Source: Vibrio breoganii (lineage in GTDB: Bacteria; Pseudomonadota; Gammaproteobacteria; Enterobacterales; Vibrionaceae). Taken from it: 64,000 nucleotides of DNA. The translations under genes and the position numbers were made by a program. Location: assembly GCF_001677275.1 (NCBI RefSeq), contig NZ_CP016177.1, positions 868,001 to 932,000 on the forward strand, written 5' to 3'. Numbering within the stretch: position 1 is the first letter of the stretch; every line of letters starts with the position of its first letter. This document shows, piece after piece, positions 47,928 through 56,179 of this stretch. Below the pieces are notes generated by a model, which saw nothing but the letters and a program-made list of their open reading frames with translations, made no database searches and had not been told where the DNA came from.

Positions 47928-48968
47928 ATGAAAAATATCTCTACATTGCTATGGACTAGCTTAGCTTTGGTTTCTACAAACGTACTTAGTAATGAATCCA
48001 AGGCAAATATGTGGGATGGCATCTCTTTACCAGGGTACGGCAGTGTTAAATCTAAGCCGGGAATGTGGGATGGTATTGAGTTACCTGGCCACGGAGCTGT
48101 GGCAGGTGATCAATTAGAGCTTCCAAAAAACGATGATTCTTTGCGAGATATCGGTGGTTTTGGTGAGGTACTTATGGCATCAGAATCGGGCGGAGCAACT
48201 CCCAAGCGAACGCGTATTCTGACCGGGTACGAGTACGAAGAATACGTTTACAAGAATGCCCCTAGTCAGCTTTTTCACTCCATTATTTTTGCTGATGGCT
48301 CAACAAAAATCGGCGAAAACTTCCGACTCGCTTATGTAATCAAAGAGACACATAAGTATCGAGGTAAAGATAAGGTATCTGAGGGTAATTCGTTGCTTAC
48401 GATTGACCTTATGCCTCGTTATGAAAAATGGGTAAACGAGAACTTCAACTATGCCATCGAAGTTGGCTACGAAAAAGTATCTGGTTTTGATGAGAGTACG
48501 CGATACCAAATTACTCCTGAACTTAACTTTTCTCTTGGAAAGCACTTCTTACACCTGAATCTAGAGGCTGGTTACTGGGATGAAGAAAAGGCGATGTTTT
48601 ACGAAACAGAGCCACTGTATGTCTACCGCTTCAATGATTGGATTAATTTAGGTAGCAAGTTCTTGTATCACGAAGACAAAAACGATTTTGCGTGGAAAGA
48701 AATCGCCATCAAACCTTTGATTCAGTTCCGCTTTGATAACAACGTGTATCTGGAACTTCGTTATGAAAGAGGCGAAACCGAAATCTATGATGGAACGGGA
48801 TACGATTACAACAACTATGCCTTGTACTCAGAGATCCCTATTAACTCAAGTATTAGTTTATTGGCAGATCTCGCCTATCGAGACCACAAGCAGAGAAACG
48901 GAAATGAATATACCTGGGGCGACAAAGAAGGTGTATTTGCCAAAGTCGGTATCATTTGGAACTTCTAA
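47928..48968 (+). CDS. KdgM-like outer-membrane channel
   Basis: A 346-residue predicted outer-membrane beta-barrel. The signal peptide ends near VLS (residue 21). An unusual N-terminal stretch carries a near-duplicate MWDGI(S/E)LPG(Y/H)G(S/A)V motif (residues 28-40 and 46-58). The barrel of about 12 strands resembles KdgM oligogalacturonate channels, with RYEKWVNENFNYAIEVGYEK and ELRYERGETEIYDG strands and a terminal phenylalanine in VGIIWNF. In this context it probably admits beta-glucan oligosaccharides to the periplasm. It lies 17 bases after the first GH144-like gene with GAGGG before the ATG, so the two form an operon. A terminator follows. The substrate is inferred. Confidence 0.7.
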   Translation: MKNISTLLWTSLALVSTNVLSNESKANMWDGISLPGYGSVKSKPGMWDGIELPGHGAVAGDQLELPKNDDSLRDIGGFGEVLMASESGGATPKRTRILTGYEYEEYVYKNAPSQLFHSIIFADGSTKIGENFRLAYVIKETHKYRGKDKVSEGNSLLTIDLMPRYEKWVNENFNYAIEVGYEKVSGFDESTRYQITPELNFSLGKHFLHLNLEAGYWDEEKAMFYETEPLYVYRFNDWINLGSKFLYHEDKNDFAWKEIAIKPLIQFRFDNNVYLELRYERGETEIYDGTGYDYNNYALYSEIPINSSISLLADLAYRDHKQRNGNEYTWGDKEGVFAKVGIIWNF

Positions 48969-48988
48969 ATAATTAACCGTGATATGAC

Positions 48989-49008
48989 AAAGCCCTTCGG
49001 GGCTTTTT
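48989..49008 (+). terminator. Terminator after the channel gene
   Basis: AAGCCC-TTCG-GGGCTT hairpin with a TTCG loop followed by a T-run. It may allow some read-through to the lipoprotein paralogue, which starts 17 bases later. Confidence 0.75.
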
Positions 49009-49024
49009 ACTTAATGAGACTCCT

Positions 49025-50389
49025 ATGAAATTCAGACTCTTATCCATTTTCACTCTATCGGTTCTTATCTTTACTGGATGTAATAGTAGTAGTGATGACT
49101 CGCCAGACCCGGTTGTTCCTGAAGAAGATGTGATCACTCAAATCAGAATCGAATCAAAATACTATCCTGTGGGATTTGAACAATCGCTACAAGACAATAT
49201 GGACTACTTTATCGATGGTGTTGGGGTTTCAACTCTAGCGCACATTCCTTTTGATCATGTTCTGGTGGATGGTGACGAGATACTTCCTTCTCACTACACC
49301 AATATATCGACTATTGCGTTGTACATTAATGTCCTCATTCAAATGATTGAGTATGGCGATGAAAATGCGATTACTCGTCTAAGCACAGTGCTTAGCGTGT
49401 TAGAAAGTGCGCCAAAATGGAATGGACTTTTCTACTGGCTGTATCAGATAGAAGGTTCGAATTTAACGATTGATGATAGTGCCATCGCTTCGGCGGTAGA
49501 TAACGGAATAATGTCTTTTACGTTAGCGGGTCTCTACGGGGCGCTAAATAACCATACTGATGAACGTCTAAACCAACTCTCTCTGAGAGCTGACGTATTA
49601 TTGAGTGCACAATCTACAGGTTGGTCTGAACTGTATGATGCTAGCCAAGGTTTTTTAAGAGCGGGTTGGAGCCGAAAGGACAACGCCTACCTTAGTTATC
49701 ATGTGGACCGTAAAGCCAATGAGAGCAGATTGGCAACACTTTGGGCGGTGATGATGACCGACAGTCAGGTTCCGCACACGGCTTTTACTGACATGACACT
49801 AGTGAGGGGAGGGTTCTCAAATGCGGGCTTAGATGTCGCGCCTATGCTCACCTGGGATGGTTCATATTTTCAGGCCATGCTTCCAGCATTGTGGCTTGAT
49901 GAGCAGTCATTGATGCCTAGCTACGAAATGGTAGAGGAGTTTACTCAAGTACATCTTCAATATGCAGACGACCACAATATCCCGCTAGTTTCAGCATCTT
50001 CAACTGTCGATGATGGGTACGCTGCATTTGGGTTGGAGTCTGTGTCTGAAAGTCATCGAAAATACAACAATTCAATTGAAACGGGCACCACCGGCACACC
50101 TCATGCTTTGGCGTTGTACTATATGATTTCACCGACCGACGCCATACAGCGTTTAAATCAGTTGAAAATAGACTCGCCCCAGATTGAAACATCGGCTGGA
50201 TGGGCTGATGCCATAGACAGCACTGGGCAAGTTTCAAGTAAGGTCATTGGTCTTGATCAAGGTATGTTTGTAGGCGCATTTATTGCTGAACCTGTGCGCG
50301 AAAATGTCGCTATGTACCTTGATATCAAAGGACAAACCTCGGCACTACAGTCTCTTTACAGCTCTTTTGTAGCAGATGAAATATTGTAA
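49025..50389 (+). CDS. Lipoprotein GH144-like (glycoamylase-like) glucanase candidate
   Basis: Paralogue of the secreted protein upstream, 454 residues, but with a lipobox FTGC (C19) and a short Ser/Asp-rich linker, so it is probably anchored on the outer membrane. It shares the same core: STIALYINVLIQM, VDNGIMSFTLAGLYGA, RKANESRLATLWAVMM, MLTWDGSYFQAMLPALWL, STVDDGYAAFG and TGTPHALALYYM. Two related enzymes with different location suggest one acts on polymer at the surface and one on soluble fragments; this is inference. It follows a terminator by 17 bases, so expression may depend on read-through. Confidence 0.6.
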   Translation: MKFRLLSIFTLSVLIFTGCNSSSDDSPDPVVPEEDVITQIRIESKYYPVGFEQSLQDNMDYFIDGVGVSTLAHIPFDHVLVDGDEILPSHYTNISTIALYINVLIQMIEYGDENAITRLSTVLSVLESAPKWNGLFYWLYQIEGSNLTIDDSAIASAVDNGIMSFTLAGLYGALNNHTDERLNQLSLRADVLLSAQSTGWSELYDASQGFLRAGWSRKDNAYLSYHVDRKANESRLATLWAVMMTDSQVPHTAFTDMTLVRGGFSNAGLDVAPMLTWDGSYFQAMLPALWLDEQSLMPSYEMVEEFTQVHLQYADDHNIPLVSASSTVDDGYAAFGLESVSESHRKYNNSIETGTTGTPHALALYYMISPTDAIQRLNQLKIDSPQIETSAGWADAIDSTGQVSSKVIGLDQGMFVGAFIAEPVRENVAMYLDIKGQTSALQSLYSSFVADEIL

Positions 50390-50443
50390 AGTCACTGGTA
50401 GAAGACAGAGATCACGAAACGACAAACTATCGAAATGAAATCA

Positions 50444-50489
50444 TTGCTTTGATTCAGCCGTATAGTTACTATTTTGTTGAAACGTTTAA
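50444..50489 (+). promoter_or_regulatory. Promoter and LacI-type operator C of the ABC-GH94 operon
   Basis: TTGCTT (50444-50449) and TACTAT (50467-50472) are spaced by 17 bases. The operator-like TTGAAACGTTTAA (50477-50489) covers the predicted start-site region. Repression by the adjacent LacI protein is the natural reading. Confidence 0.65.
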
Positions 50490-50517
50490 CCCCGCTTTAG
50501 ATAGGAAGTTATAGCCC

Positions 50518-51633
50518 ATGGCAAAGGTCACTCTTGAAGGCATTAACAAGGTTTACGACAATGGCTATCATGCGATTCATGATGTCAGTTTAGACATTAA
50601 AGATGGCGAGTTTATGGTACTCGTTGGACCATCAGGTTGCGCAAAGTCAACAATGCTAAGAATGGTTGCAGGTCTAGAAAGTATTACAAGCGGTCAATTG
50701 TTTATCGGTGACAAGGTGTGCAATGATTTGCCGCCAAAAGACCGTGGTATCGCTATGGTTTTTCAAAACTATGCACTTTACCCACATATGACCACCTATG
50801 AGAATATGGCCTTTGGCCTTGAAACGGCAAAGAAATCTAAGCAAGAAATAAAACGACGAGTATCAGAAGCCGCTGAGCTATTAGAGATCACTGATTTACT
50901 GGACCGAAAACCGAATCAAATGTCGGGTGGACAGTGTCAGCGTGTGGCATTAGGTCGAGCAATGGTAAGGAAGCCAGAGGTTTTCCTATTCGATGAGCCT
51001 CTTTCAAATCTTGATGCTAAGTTACGTGTTTCTATGCGTATGCGAATCACTCGATTACATCAACAACTTCAAGAGTCTAGCAGTCCGGCGACAATGGTTT
51101 ACGTTACCCATGATCAAGTGGAAGCGATGACAATGGGGGACAGGGTATGCATCTTGAATAAGGGGCATATCATGCAGGTGGACACACCAATGAATGTATA
51201 TCACAACCCGAAGAACCGCTTTGTTGCTGAGTTCATCGGCTCGCCTGCAATGAACATGTTTGCAGGGAAAGTGAGTAAGTTTGAGGGTTCGGTTGGCGTT
51301 GACTTCGGAGGCAAATTAATTGAATTGCCTGCTGAGCGTCATACGCGTGCTGAACTTTGGACGGACAAAAATGTACATGTAGGTATTCGCCCAGAACATA
51401 TTGCCGTTAGGTTAGAGAAAGGCAGCAATACATTGTCTGCGGAAGTGGAAGCTATTGAAGAGCTTGGCTCGGAAGTTTATGTGCACCTGAATGTTTTAGG
51501 CTGTCACGTTATTTGTAAGCAGTCAGATCGTGAGCAGGTTCCTGCTGTCGGCTCTCGCTGTCATATCGAATTACTCATGGACAAATGCCATTTATTCGAT
51601 GATTCAACCGAAAACAACATTTTCTATTCTTAA
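50518..51633 (+). CDS. Sugar ABC transporter ATPase (MalK/UgpC type)
   Basis: ATPase of a CUT1-type sugar importer, 371 residues. The ABC domain has signature MSGGQCQRVALGRA, Walker B VFLFDEPLSNLDAKLR and the H-loop YVTHDQVEAMT. A C-terminal TOBE/regulatory domain follows (VHVGIRPEHIAVRLEKG). The Walker A reads GPSGCAKST, with alanine (A42) in place of the usual glycine before K43. It probably energises the two permeases encoded at 57.4-59.2 kb. The GH94 gene starts 28 bases downstream, so the two are cotranscribed. Confidence 0.88.
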   Translation: MAKVTLEGINKVYDNGYHAIHDVSLDIKDGEFMVLVGPSGCAKSTMLRMVAGLESITSGQLFIGDKVCNDLPPKDRGIAMVFQNYALYPHMTTYENMAFGLETAKKSKQEIKRRVSEAAELLEITDLLDRKPNQMSGGQCQRVALGRAMVRKPEVFLFDEPLSNLDAKLRVSMRMRITRLHQQLQESSSPATMVYVTHDQVEAMTMGDRVCILNKGHIMQVDTPMNVYHNPKNRFVAEFIGSPAMNMFAGKVSKFEGSVGVDFGGKLIELPAERHTRAELWTDKNVHVGIRPEHIAVRLEKGSNTLSAEVEAIEELGSEVYVHLNVLGCHVICKQSDREQVPAVGSRCHIELLMDKCHLFDDSTENNIFYS

Positions 51634-51661
51634 CAAACTCAGCGTCTGGAGATTTGTCGCG

Positions 51662-54600
51662 ATGCACCAATTTATTAATGAGCCGGCTTTGATCGTCGGT
51701 GATGAAAAACTTAACATGACCTTCAGCCCAACTGGCGTGCTGTCTGCGATTCGCAGTGAAAAATTAATGGTCTCACTTTTTGATACGCCGTTGAATGAGT
51801 TGTCGATTAGCAATATCTATCTACGCACGTTCGACAATGATGTTATTTCTGCAACACCGTTACTTTTTTTTAATGAAGAAATTGAAACGTTTAAGCAGAA
51901 AGATGGTTCACTAGCCTGGAAAACAACGACAGATAAATATGAAGCATTAGTATCGCTAAGAATTGTAGATCGTGCTTTCTTCTATGATGTTGAAGTAAAT
52001 AACATCGGAAGTTCAGAGCTGACCTTTGACTTGGTTTATGGACAAGACCTTGGATTGGCGGATGAAGGTGCAGTTAAAACCAATGAAGCGTATTGCTCTC
52101 AGTACTTAGACCACCAAGTCTATCAACTGGATGATTTCGGGTTCACCGTGTGCAGCCGTCAAAACCTTCCACAAAGCACGGGTAATCCGAGAATTCAGAT
52201 CGGTTCGTTCTCTCCTGTTATTGGCTTTAGTACGGATGGATATCAGTTTTTTGGCCAAGAGTACAAAGTCACTGGCGAAGCCATGGCTCTGAAGAAGTAC
52301 GAACTAGCGAATGAAAAATATCAGTTTGAAATGGGCTATATTGCACTTCAAACGGAGTCCGTTACTTTAGCGCCAAATCATGCGAATGCTCAGACATTCT
52401 ATGGCGTTGTTGAGGGGCATTGTGAAGAATCAAACCTCAAACAACACATGGATGTCGCGTCTATTAAATCTATGCACGCAGATGGTGAACACACTGTTAG
52501 TTGTGACAACCTTCTGCCGTATAAGGCTCGAAGAAAAGCACCTTACATTAAAGGTGAAAAGCTAACTGACGATGAATTACGCGATCTTTTCGGTACTGAA
52601 CGCCGTTTCTCTGAATCTAAAGAAGGTGAGCTCCTATCGTTCTTTTATGGTGACAGTCAATATGTGACGCTGGCCGCAAAAGAGCAATACATGGAACGCA
52701 CAACGGGGCACGTAATCGCAACAGGAAACAATACCGATTACCAAAACTCTATTATGAGTGCGACCCATCATATATTTGGTGTTTTCAACTCCCAATTAAC
52801 TCTGGGTAACACATCATTCAATAAGCTATTAGGTGTATGTAGAAACCCTCTCAACCATTTCTCCAATGGCGGTCAGCGCATCTGGATCAAGCAGGGAGAG
52901 ACATACCAAGCGTTAGGGATGCCTTCCGCTTACGAGGTCGGAACCAATTACTCTCGTTGGGTTTACAAATACCTTAACGGTTTCATTGATGTACGCTCAT
53001 TCGCCTCTGCAGACACGCCAATCATTCAATTAGATATTGAAACCCGTGGCTTGGACACAGCGCTAGATATTGCCGTATCACACCAACTTGTATTTGGTAA
53101 TAACGAGTCAGATAGTGTTATCCGTGTCACTCAAGGTGAAGATGGACTCACAATTCAAGGCCGTAACGAGTTAATTGAAAAGTTCTCGTCGGAATTGAGT
53201 TTCAGCCTGTTGCCGAGCTTAGAGTTATCCGAGTGGGACACTATTTCTAACCCCGAGACTGGTTCGGTAGATTATCTTGTGCTTAAAGGCCTCGTGCATG
53301 ATCAAGCGAGGATTACTTTTGGTGGTGAATTGGCCGGAGTTAACTCTAAAGGCCAACGTATTGAATTTGACGAAGAGACAGCAAAGTGTGAGTCACAGCG
53401 ACTGAAGCTAACTAAAGGGTTCAAGCTGCATTTTGAAAACGATGAAATTAACAGCCAGCGCTTAAACGAAACTGTTCACTGGTTTACGCACAATGCGTTG
53501 GTTCACTACAGTACACCACATGGTTTGGAGCAGTATTCTGGCGCAGCTTGGGGAACTCGAGATGTATCTCAGGGGCCATTTGAGCTGTTCATGTCAATGC
53601 AAGAATATGGCAAAGCAAGAGACCTGCTTAAAGAGATTTATAGCCATCAGTATCAAGAAACAGGAACCTGGCCTCAGTGGTTTATGTTCGATCAGTATGC
53701 ACAGATTCAACAAGAAGATGCCCATGGTGATATCATCGTTTGGCCGTTAAAGGCCTTAGGCGAATACCTAGCGGTTACCGATGATTTCAGTGTACTTGAT
53801 GAGATGCTGCCATACACGTTGGCGAAGGAAGAGTTTACTAAGAGCGCTGAGCGTTACTCACTGTTTAACCATGTAGAACGCCAAATTCAGCACATCATCG
53901 ATAACCTTGTTCCAGGCACTTCACTTTCTTGCTATGGCGACGGTGACTGGGATGACACCCTACAACCTGCGAATCAGTCGTTGCGTGAAAACATGGTCAG
54001 TGGTTGGACGATTCCATTGACATTACAAGCGCTTAAAGGAATGGCTAGCGTCCTAAAAGGGGCAACAAAGTTTGATCATTTCAGTGAAGAGTTAACAAAG
54101 CTTGCCACTGATATGGAGCAAGACTACCACCATTATTTAATCAAAGATGACACCATTGCTGGCTTCATCCATTTTGATCGAGATGAGCAAGGTGAGGTTG
54201 AACAAGTAGAGTACCTTCTGCACCCGTCAGACAAGAATACTGGCATTAAATATCGCTTGTTGCCTGCGAGTCGCTCCATCATTTCGGAAACGTTCACTCC
54301 GGAAATGGCGCATGAGCATATGCTGATGATTAAAGAGAACTTAGTGCACCCAGACGGGGTACGACTCATGGATCGCATGGCGGAGTACAAGGCAGGCAAA
54401 CAAACCTACTTCAAACGTGCAGAGCTTGCGGCAAACCTAGGTCGAGAAGTTGGATTGCAATATTGTCATGCGCATATCCGATTCATCGAAGCGCTGTGTA
54501 AATTAGGCGATGCGGAAGCGGTATTTGACAACTTATACAAGATCATTCCGGTGGGGATCCAAGATATTGTTCCTAATGCTGAAATGAGACAGTCAAATGC

Positions 54601-55036
54601 TTACTTCTCTAGTTCTGATGCGAAATTTAATGACCGTTATTCGGCCTACGATAACTTCGATAAAGTTAAAGCGGGTGAAGTCTCTGTTAAGGGCGGATGG
54701 CGTATCTACTCCAGTGGTCCTGGCATTTACTTGAATCAGCTGATCAGTAATGTGTTTGGCTTGCGATTTGAACGTGGCAACTTAGTACTTGATCCGATTG
54801 TATCGTCTCGACTAGGTACTGTTTCAATGGACTACGAAGTTGAAGGTAAAGCCGTGAAAGTGGTCATTACATCAGCTGAAGGTCAATACACACCTAAAAC
54901 GATTCAACTAAATGGTGTCGATGTTCCTTTTGAACTTCAACAGAATCGTTATCGTACCGGTGGTGCGGTTGTGGAATCTAACTATCTGAAAAACAAGCTT
55001 AATGAATCAGGTAATGTTCTGAAGGTCACACTGTAG
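51662..55036 (+). CDS. GH94 phosphorylase, probable 1,2-beta-oligoglucan phosphorylase
   Basis: Cytoplasmic glycoside phosphorylase of 1124 residues, close to the length of the characterised Listeria innocua 1,2-beta-oligoglucan phosphorylase (Lin1839). A large N-terminal beta-sandwich region (YGQDLGLADEGAVKTNEAYC, SRQNLPQSTGNPR, GFSTDGYQFFGQEYK) leads into an (alpha/alpha)6 barrel. The catalytic region is GDGDWDDTLQP (residues 759-769), with the general acid among D762-D765. The expected reaction is sophorooligosaccharide plus phosphate to alpha-glucose 1-phosphate plus the shortened chain. There is no signal peptide. I chose the ATG at 51662, which has GGAG about 10 bases upstream; the open frame reaches back into the ATPase gene. 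Linkage specificity is inferred from similarity and context. Confidence 0.8.
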   Translation: MHQFINEPALIVGDEKLNMTFSPTGVLSAIRSEKLMVSLFDTPLNELSISNIYLRTFDNDVISATPLLFFNEEIETFKQKDGSLAWKTTTDKYEALVSLRIVDRAFFYDVEVNNIGSSELTFDLVYGQDLGLADEGAVKTNEAYCSQYLDHQVYQLDDFGFTVCSRQNLPQSTGNPRIQIGSFSPVIGFSTDGYQFFGQEYKVTGEAMALKKYELANEKYQFEMGYIALQTESVTLAPNHANAQTFYGVVEGHCEESNLKQHMDVASIKSMHADGEHTVSCDNLLPYKARRKAPYIKGEKLTDDELRDLFGTERRFSESKEGELLSFFYGDSQYVTLAAKEQYMERTTGHVIATGNNTDYQNSIMSATHHIFGVFNSQLTLGNTSFNKLLGVCRNPLNHFSNGGQRIWIKQGETYQALGMPSAYEVGTNYSRWVYKYLNGFIDVRSFASADTPIIQLDIETRGLDTALDIAVSHQLVFGNNESDSVIRVTQGEDGLTIQGRNELIEKFSSELSFSLLPSLELSEWDTISNPETGSVDYLVLKGLVHDQARITFGGELAGVNSKGQRIEFDEETAKCESQRLKLTKGFKLHFENDEINSQRLNETVHWFTHNALVHYSTPHGLEQYSGAAWGTRDVSQGPFELFMSMQEYGKARDLLKEIYSHQYQETGTWPQWFMFDQYAQIQQEDAHGDIIVWPLKALGEYLAVTDDFSVLDEMLPYTLAKEEFTKSAERYSLFNHVERQIQHIIDNLVPGTSLSCYGDGDWDDTLQPANQSLRENMVSGWTIPLTLQALKGMASVLKGATKFDHFSEELTKLATDMEQDYHHYLIKDDTIAGFIHFDRDEQGEVEQVEYLLHPSDKNTGIKYRLLPASRSIISETFTPEMAHEHMLMIKENLVHPDGVRLMDRMAEYKAGKQTYFKRAELAANLGREVGLQYCHAHIRFIEALCKLGDAEAVFDNLYKIIPVGIQDIVPNAEMRQSNAYFSSSDAKFNDRYSAYDNFDKVKAGEVSVKGGWRIYSSGPGIYLNQLISNVFGLRFERGNLVLDPIVSSRLGTVSMDYEVEGKAVKVVITSAEGQYTPKTIQLNGVDVPFELQQNRYRTGGAVVESNYLKNKLNESGNVLKVTL

Positions 55037-55039
55037 CCG

Positions 55040-55073
55040 ATGATGTTAACCCGGTTCACCGGGTTAACATCAT
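55040..55073 (+). terminator. Hairpin after the GH94 gene
   Basis: Perfect 15-base stem ATGATGTTAACCCGG with a TTCA loop, starting three bases after the GH94 stop codon. There is no strong T-run, so it may stabilise the 3' end or act as a weak terminator. Confidence 0.65.
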
Positions 55074-55123
55074 GAATTTCAACATTGACTTGGTATTAAT
55101 TGTTGCTTATTGCACATTCTTGG

Positions 55124-55138
55124 TAGAATCGTTTCAAC
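55124..55138 (+). promoter_or_regulatory. LacI-type operator D (lacI-ABC-GH3 operon)
   Basis: TAGAATCGTTTCAAC contains an AATCGTTT core, one base away from AAACGTTT, inside an imperfect palindrome. It overlaps a TAGAAT -10 candidate about 50 bases upstream of the regulator gene, consistent with autoregulation. Confidence 0.5.
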
Positions 55139-55184
55139 ACATACGATGATGATGAAATCAATTGAAGCAAGGACTCTGTAGAAC

Positions 55185-56171
55185 ATGGCAGTGACGATAA
55201 AAGATGTAGCAAAGAAAGCAAATGTATCGATCGCAACGGTATCTTATTCAATAAACGGAAGCCCACGAATTAGTGATGCGACCCGGGAGCATGTATTGAA
55301 AGTTGCCTCTGAGCTTAACTATGTTGCAAACAACAATGCAAAACAGCTTAAACAGAAAAAGAGCAATGCGATTGGCCTATTTTTTAACTCATGGTTTGGA
55401 CCGATCTACAGTGAGTTAGTGAAAGGTATAGAGCAAGTCTGTCATCAAAATGGGTATGACCTTGTTGCTTGCAGCGTGTATGGCAATGAGGGGTCTACGG
55501 CGCACAAATACATTCGCGATCGCATGGTAGACGGCGCCATTATTTTAACCAACTCGTTTGATGATGAGTTTTTAAAGTCGGTAGCAAAGAAGGACTTCCC
55601 TGTTGTTGTTTTAGATAGGGAGGTCTCGGGCCCGAATATTTACAACATTCTCATTGATAATTTTGGTGGTGCGTTTTCAGCGACCAAAGCTTTGATTAAC
55701 TCCGGTTGTAAAGAGATTTACTACTTTGGAGGTCCTGAAGACTCTTATGATGCTCAAAAGCGCCTTGATGGTTATATCTCAGCATTGGGTTACTACAAGA
55801 TTAATGTGGATCAATCATTGCTGATAGAAGGGGATTTCACCGAGCGTACAGCATATAAAAAGATGCAGGAACTGATAGAACAAGGTAAGCAGCCAAAAGC
55901 GGTATTCGCTTCCAACGATGAGATGGCAATTGGCATTATCCGTGCAGCGAAAGAAAAAGGTATCGCAATTCCAGAAGACATGAAACTGGTTGGGTTTGAC
56001 GATATACAGATGGCAGAACTCATGATTCCAAGACTCTCCACTATCTCCCACCAAAAAATGGGTATGGGCGAGATAGCAGCAAAAACACTGCTCGATGCAA
56101 TGAACAGTAAAGATGAAATGGAAGATCTGAGAATTCTACCGACAAAATTAATTTTAAGGGAAACTTTGTAG
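55185..56171 (+). CDS. LacI-family transcriptional regulator
   Basis: Sugar-responsive repressor of 328 residues. The N-terminal helix-turn-helix IKDVAKKANVSIATVSYSIN (residues 5-24) is followed by the hinge LNYVANNNAKQLKQKKS and a periplasmic-binding-protein-like ligand domain (IGLFFNSWFGPIYSELVKGI; FDDIQMAELMIPRLSTI). Its likely operators are the AAACGTTT palindromes upstream of the four transcription units of this locus. It opens an operon with the binding protein (eight bases downstream), two permeases, the 162-residue protein and GH3. The inducer is presumably a sophorooligosaccharide, not shown. Confidence 0.9.
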   Translation: MAVTIKDVAKKANVSIATVSYSINGSPRISDATREHVLKVASELNYVANNNAKQLKQKKSNAIGLFFNSWFGPIYSELVKGIEQVCHQNGYDLVACSVYGNEGSTAHKYIRDRMVDGAIILTNSFDDEFLKSVAKKDFPVVVLDREVSGPNIYNILIDNFGGAFSATKALINSGCKEIYYFGGPEDSYDAQKRLDGYISALGYYKINVDQSLLIEGDFTERTAYKKMQELIEQGKQPKAVFASNDEMAIGIIRAAKEKGIAIPEDMKLVGFDDIQMAELMIPRLSTISHQKMGMGEIAAKTLLDAMNSKDEMEDLRILPTKLILRETL

Positions 56172-56179
56172 GGTGGATC

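Noticed and set aside
51530..51661. GH94 start at 51530, giving 1168 residues
   Set aside because: The extra 44 codons lie inside the ATPase coding region; the ATG at 51662 has a ribosome-binding site and gives the family length.
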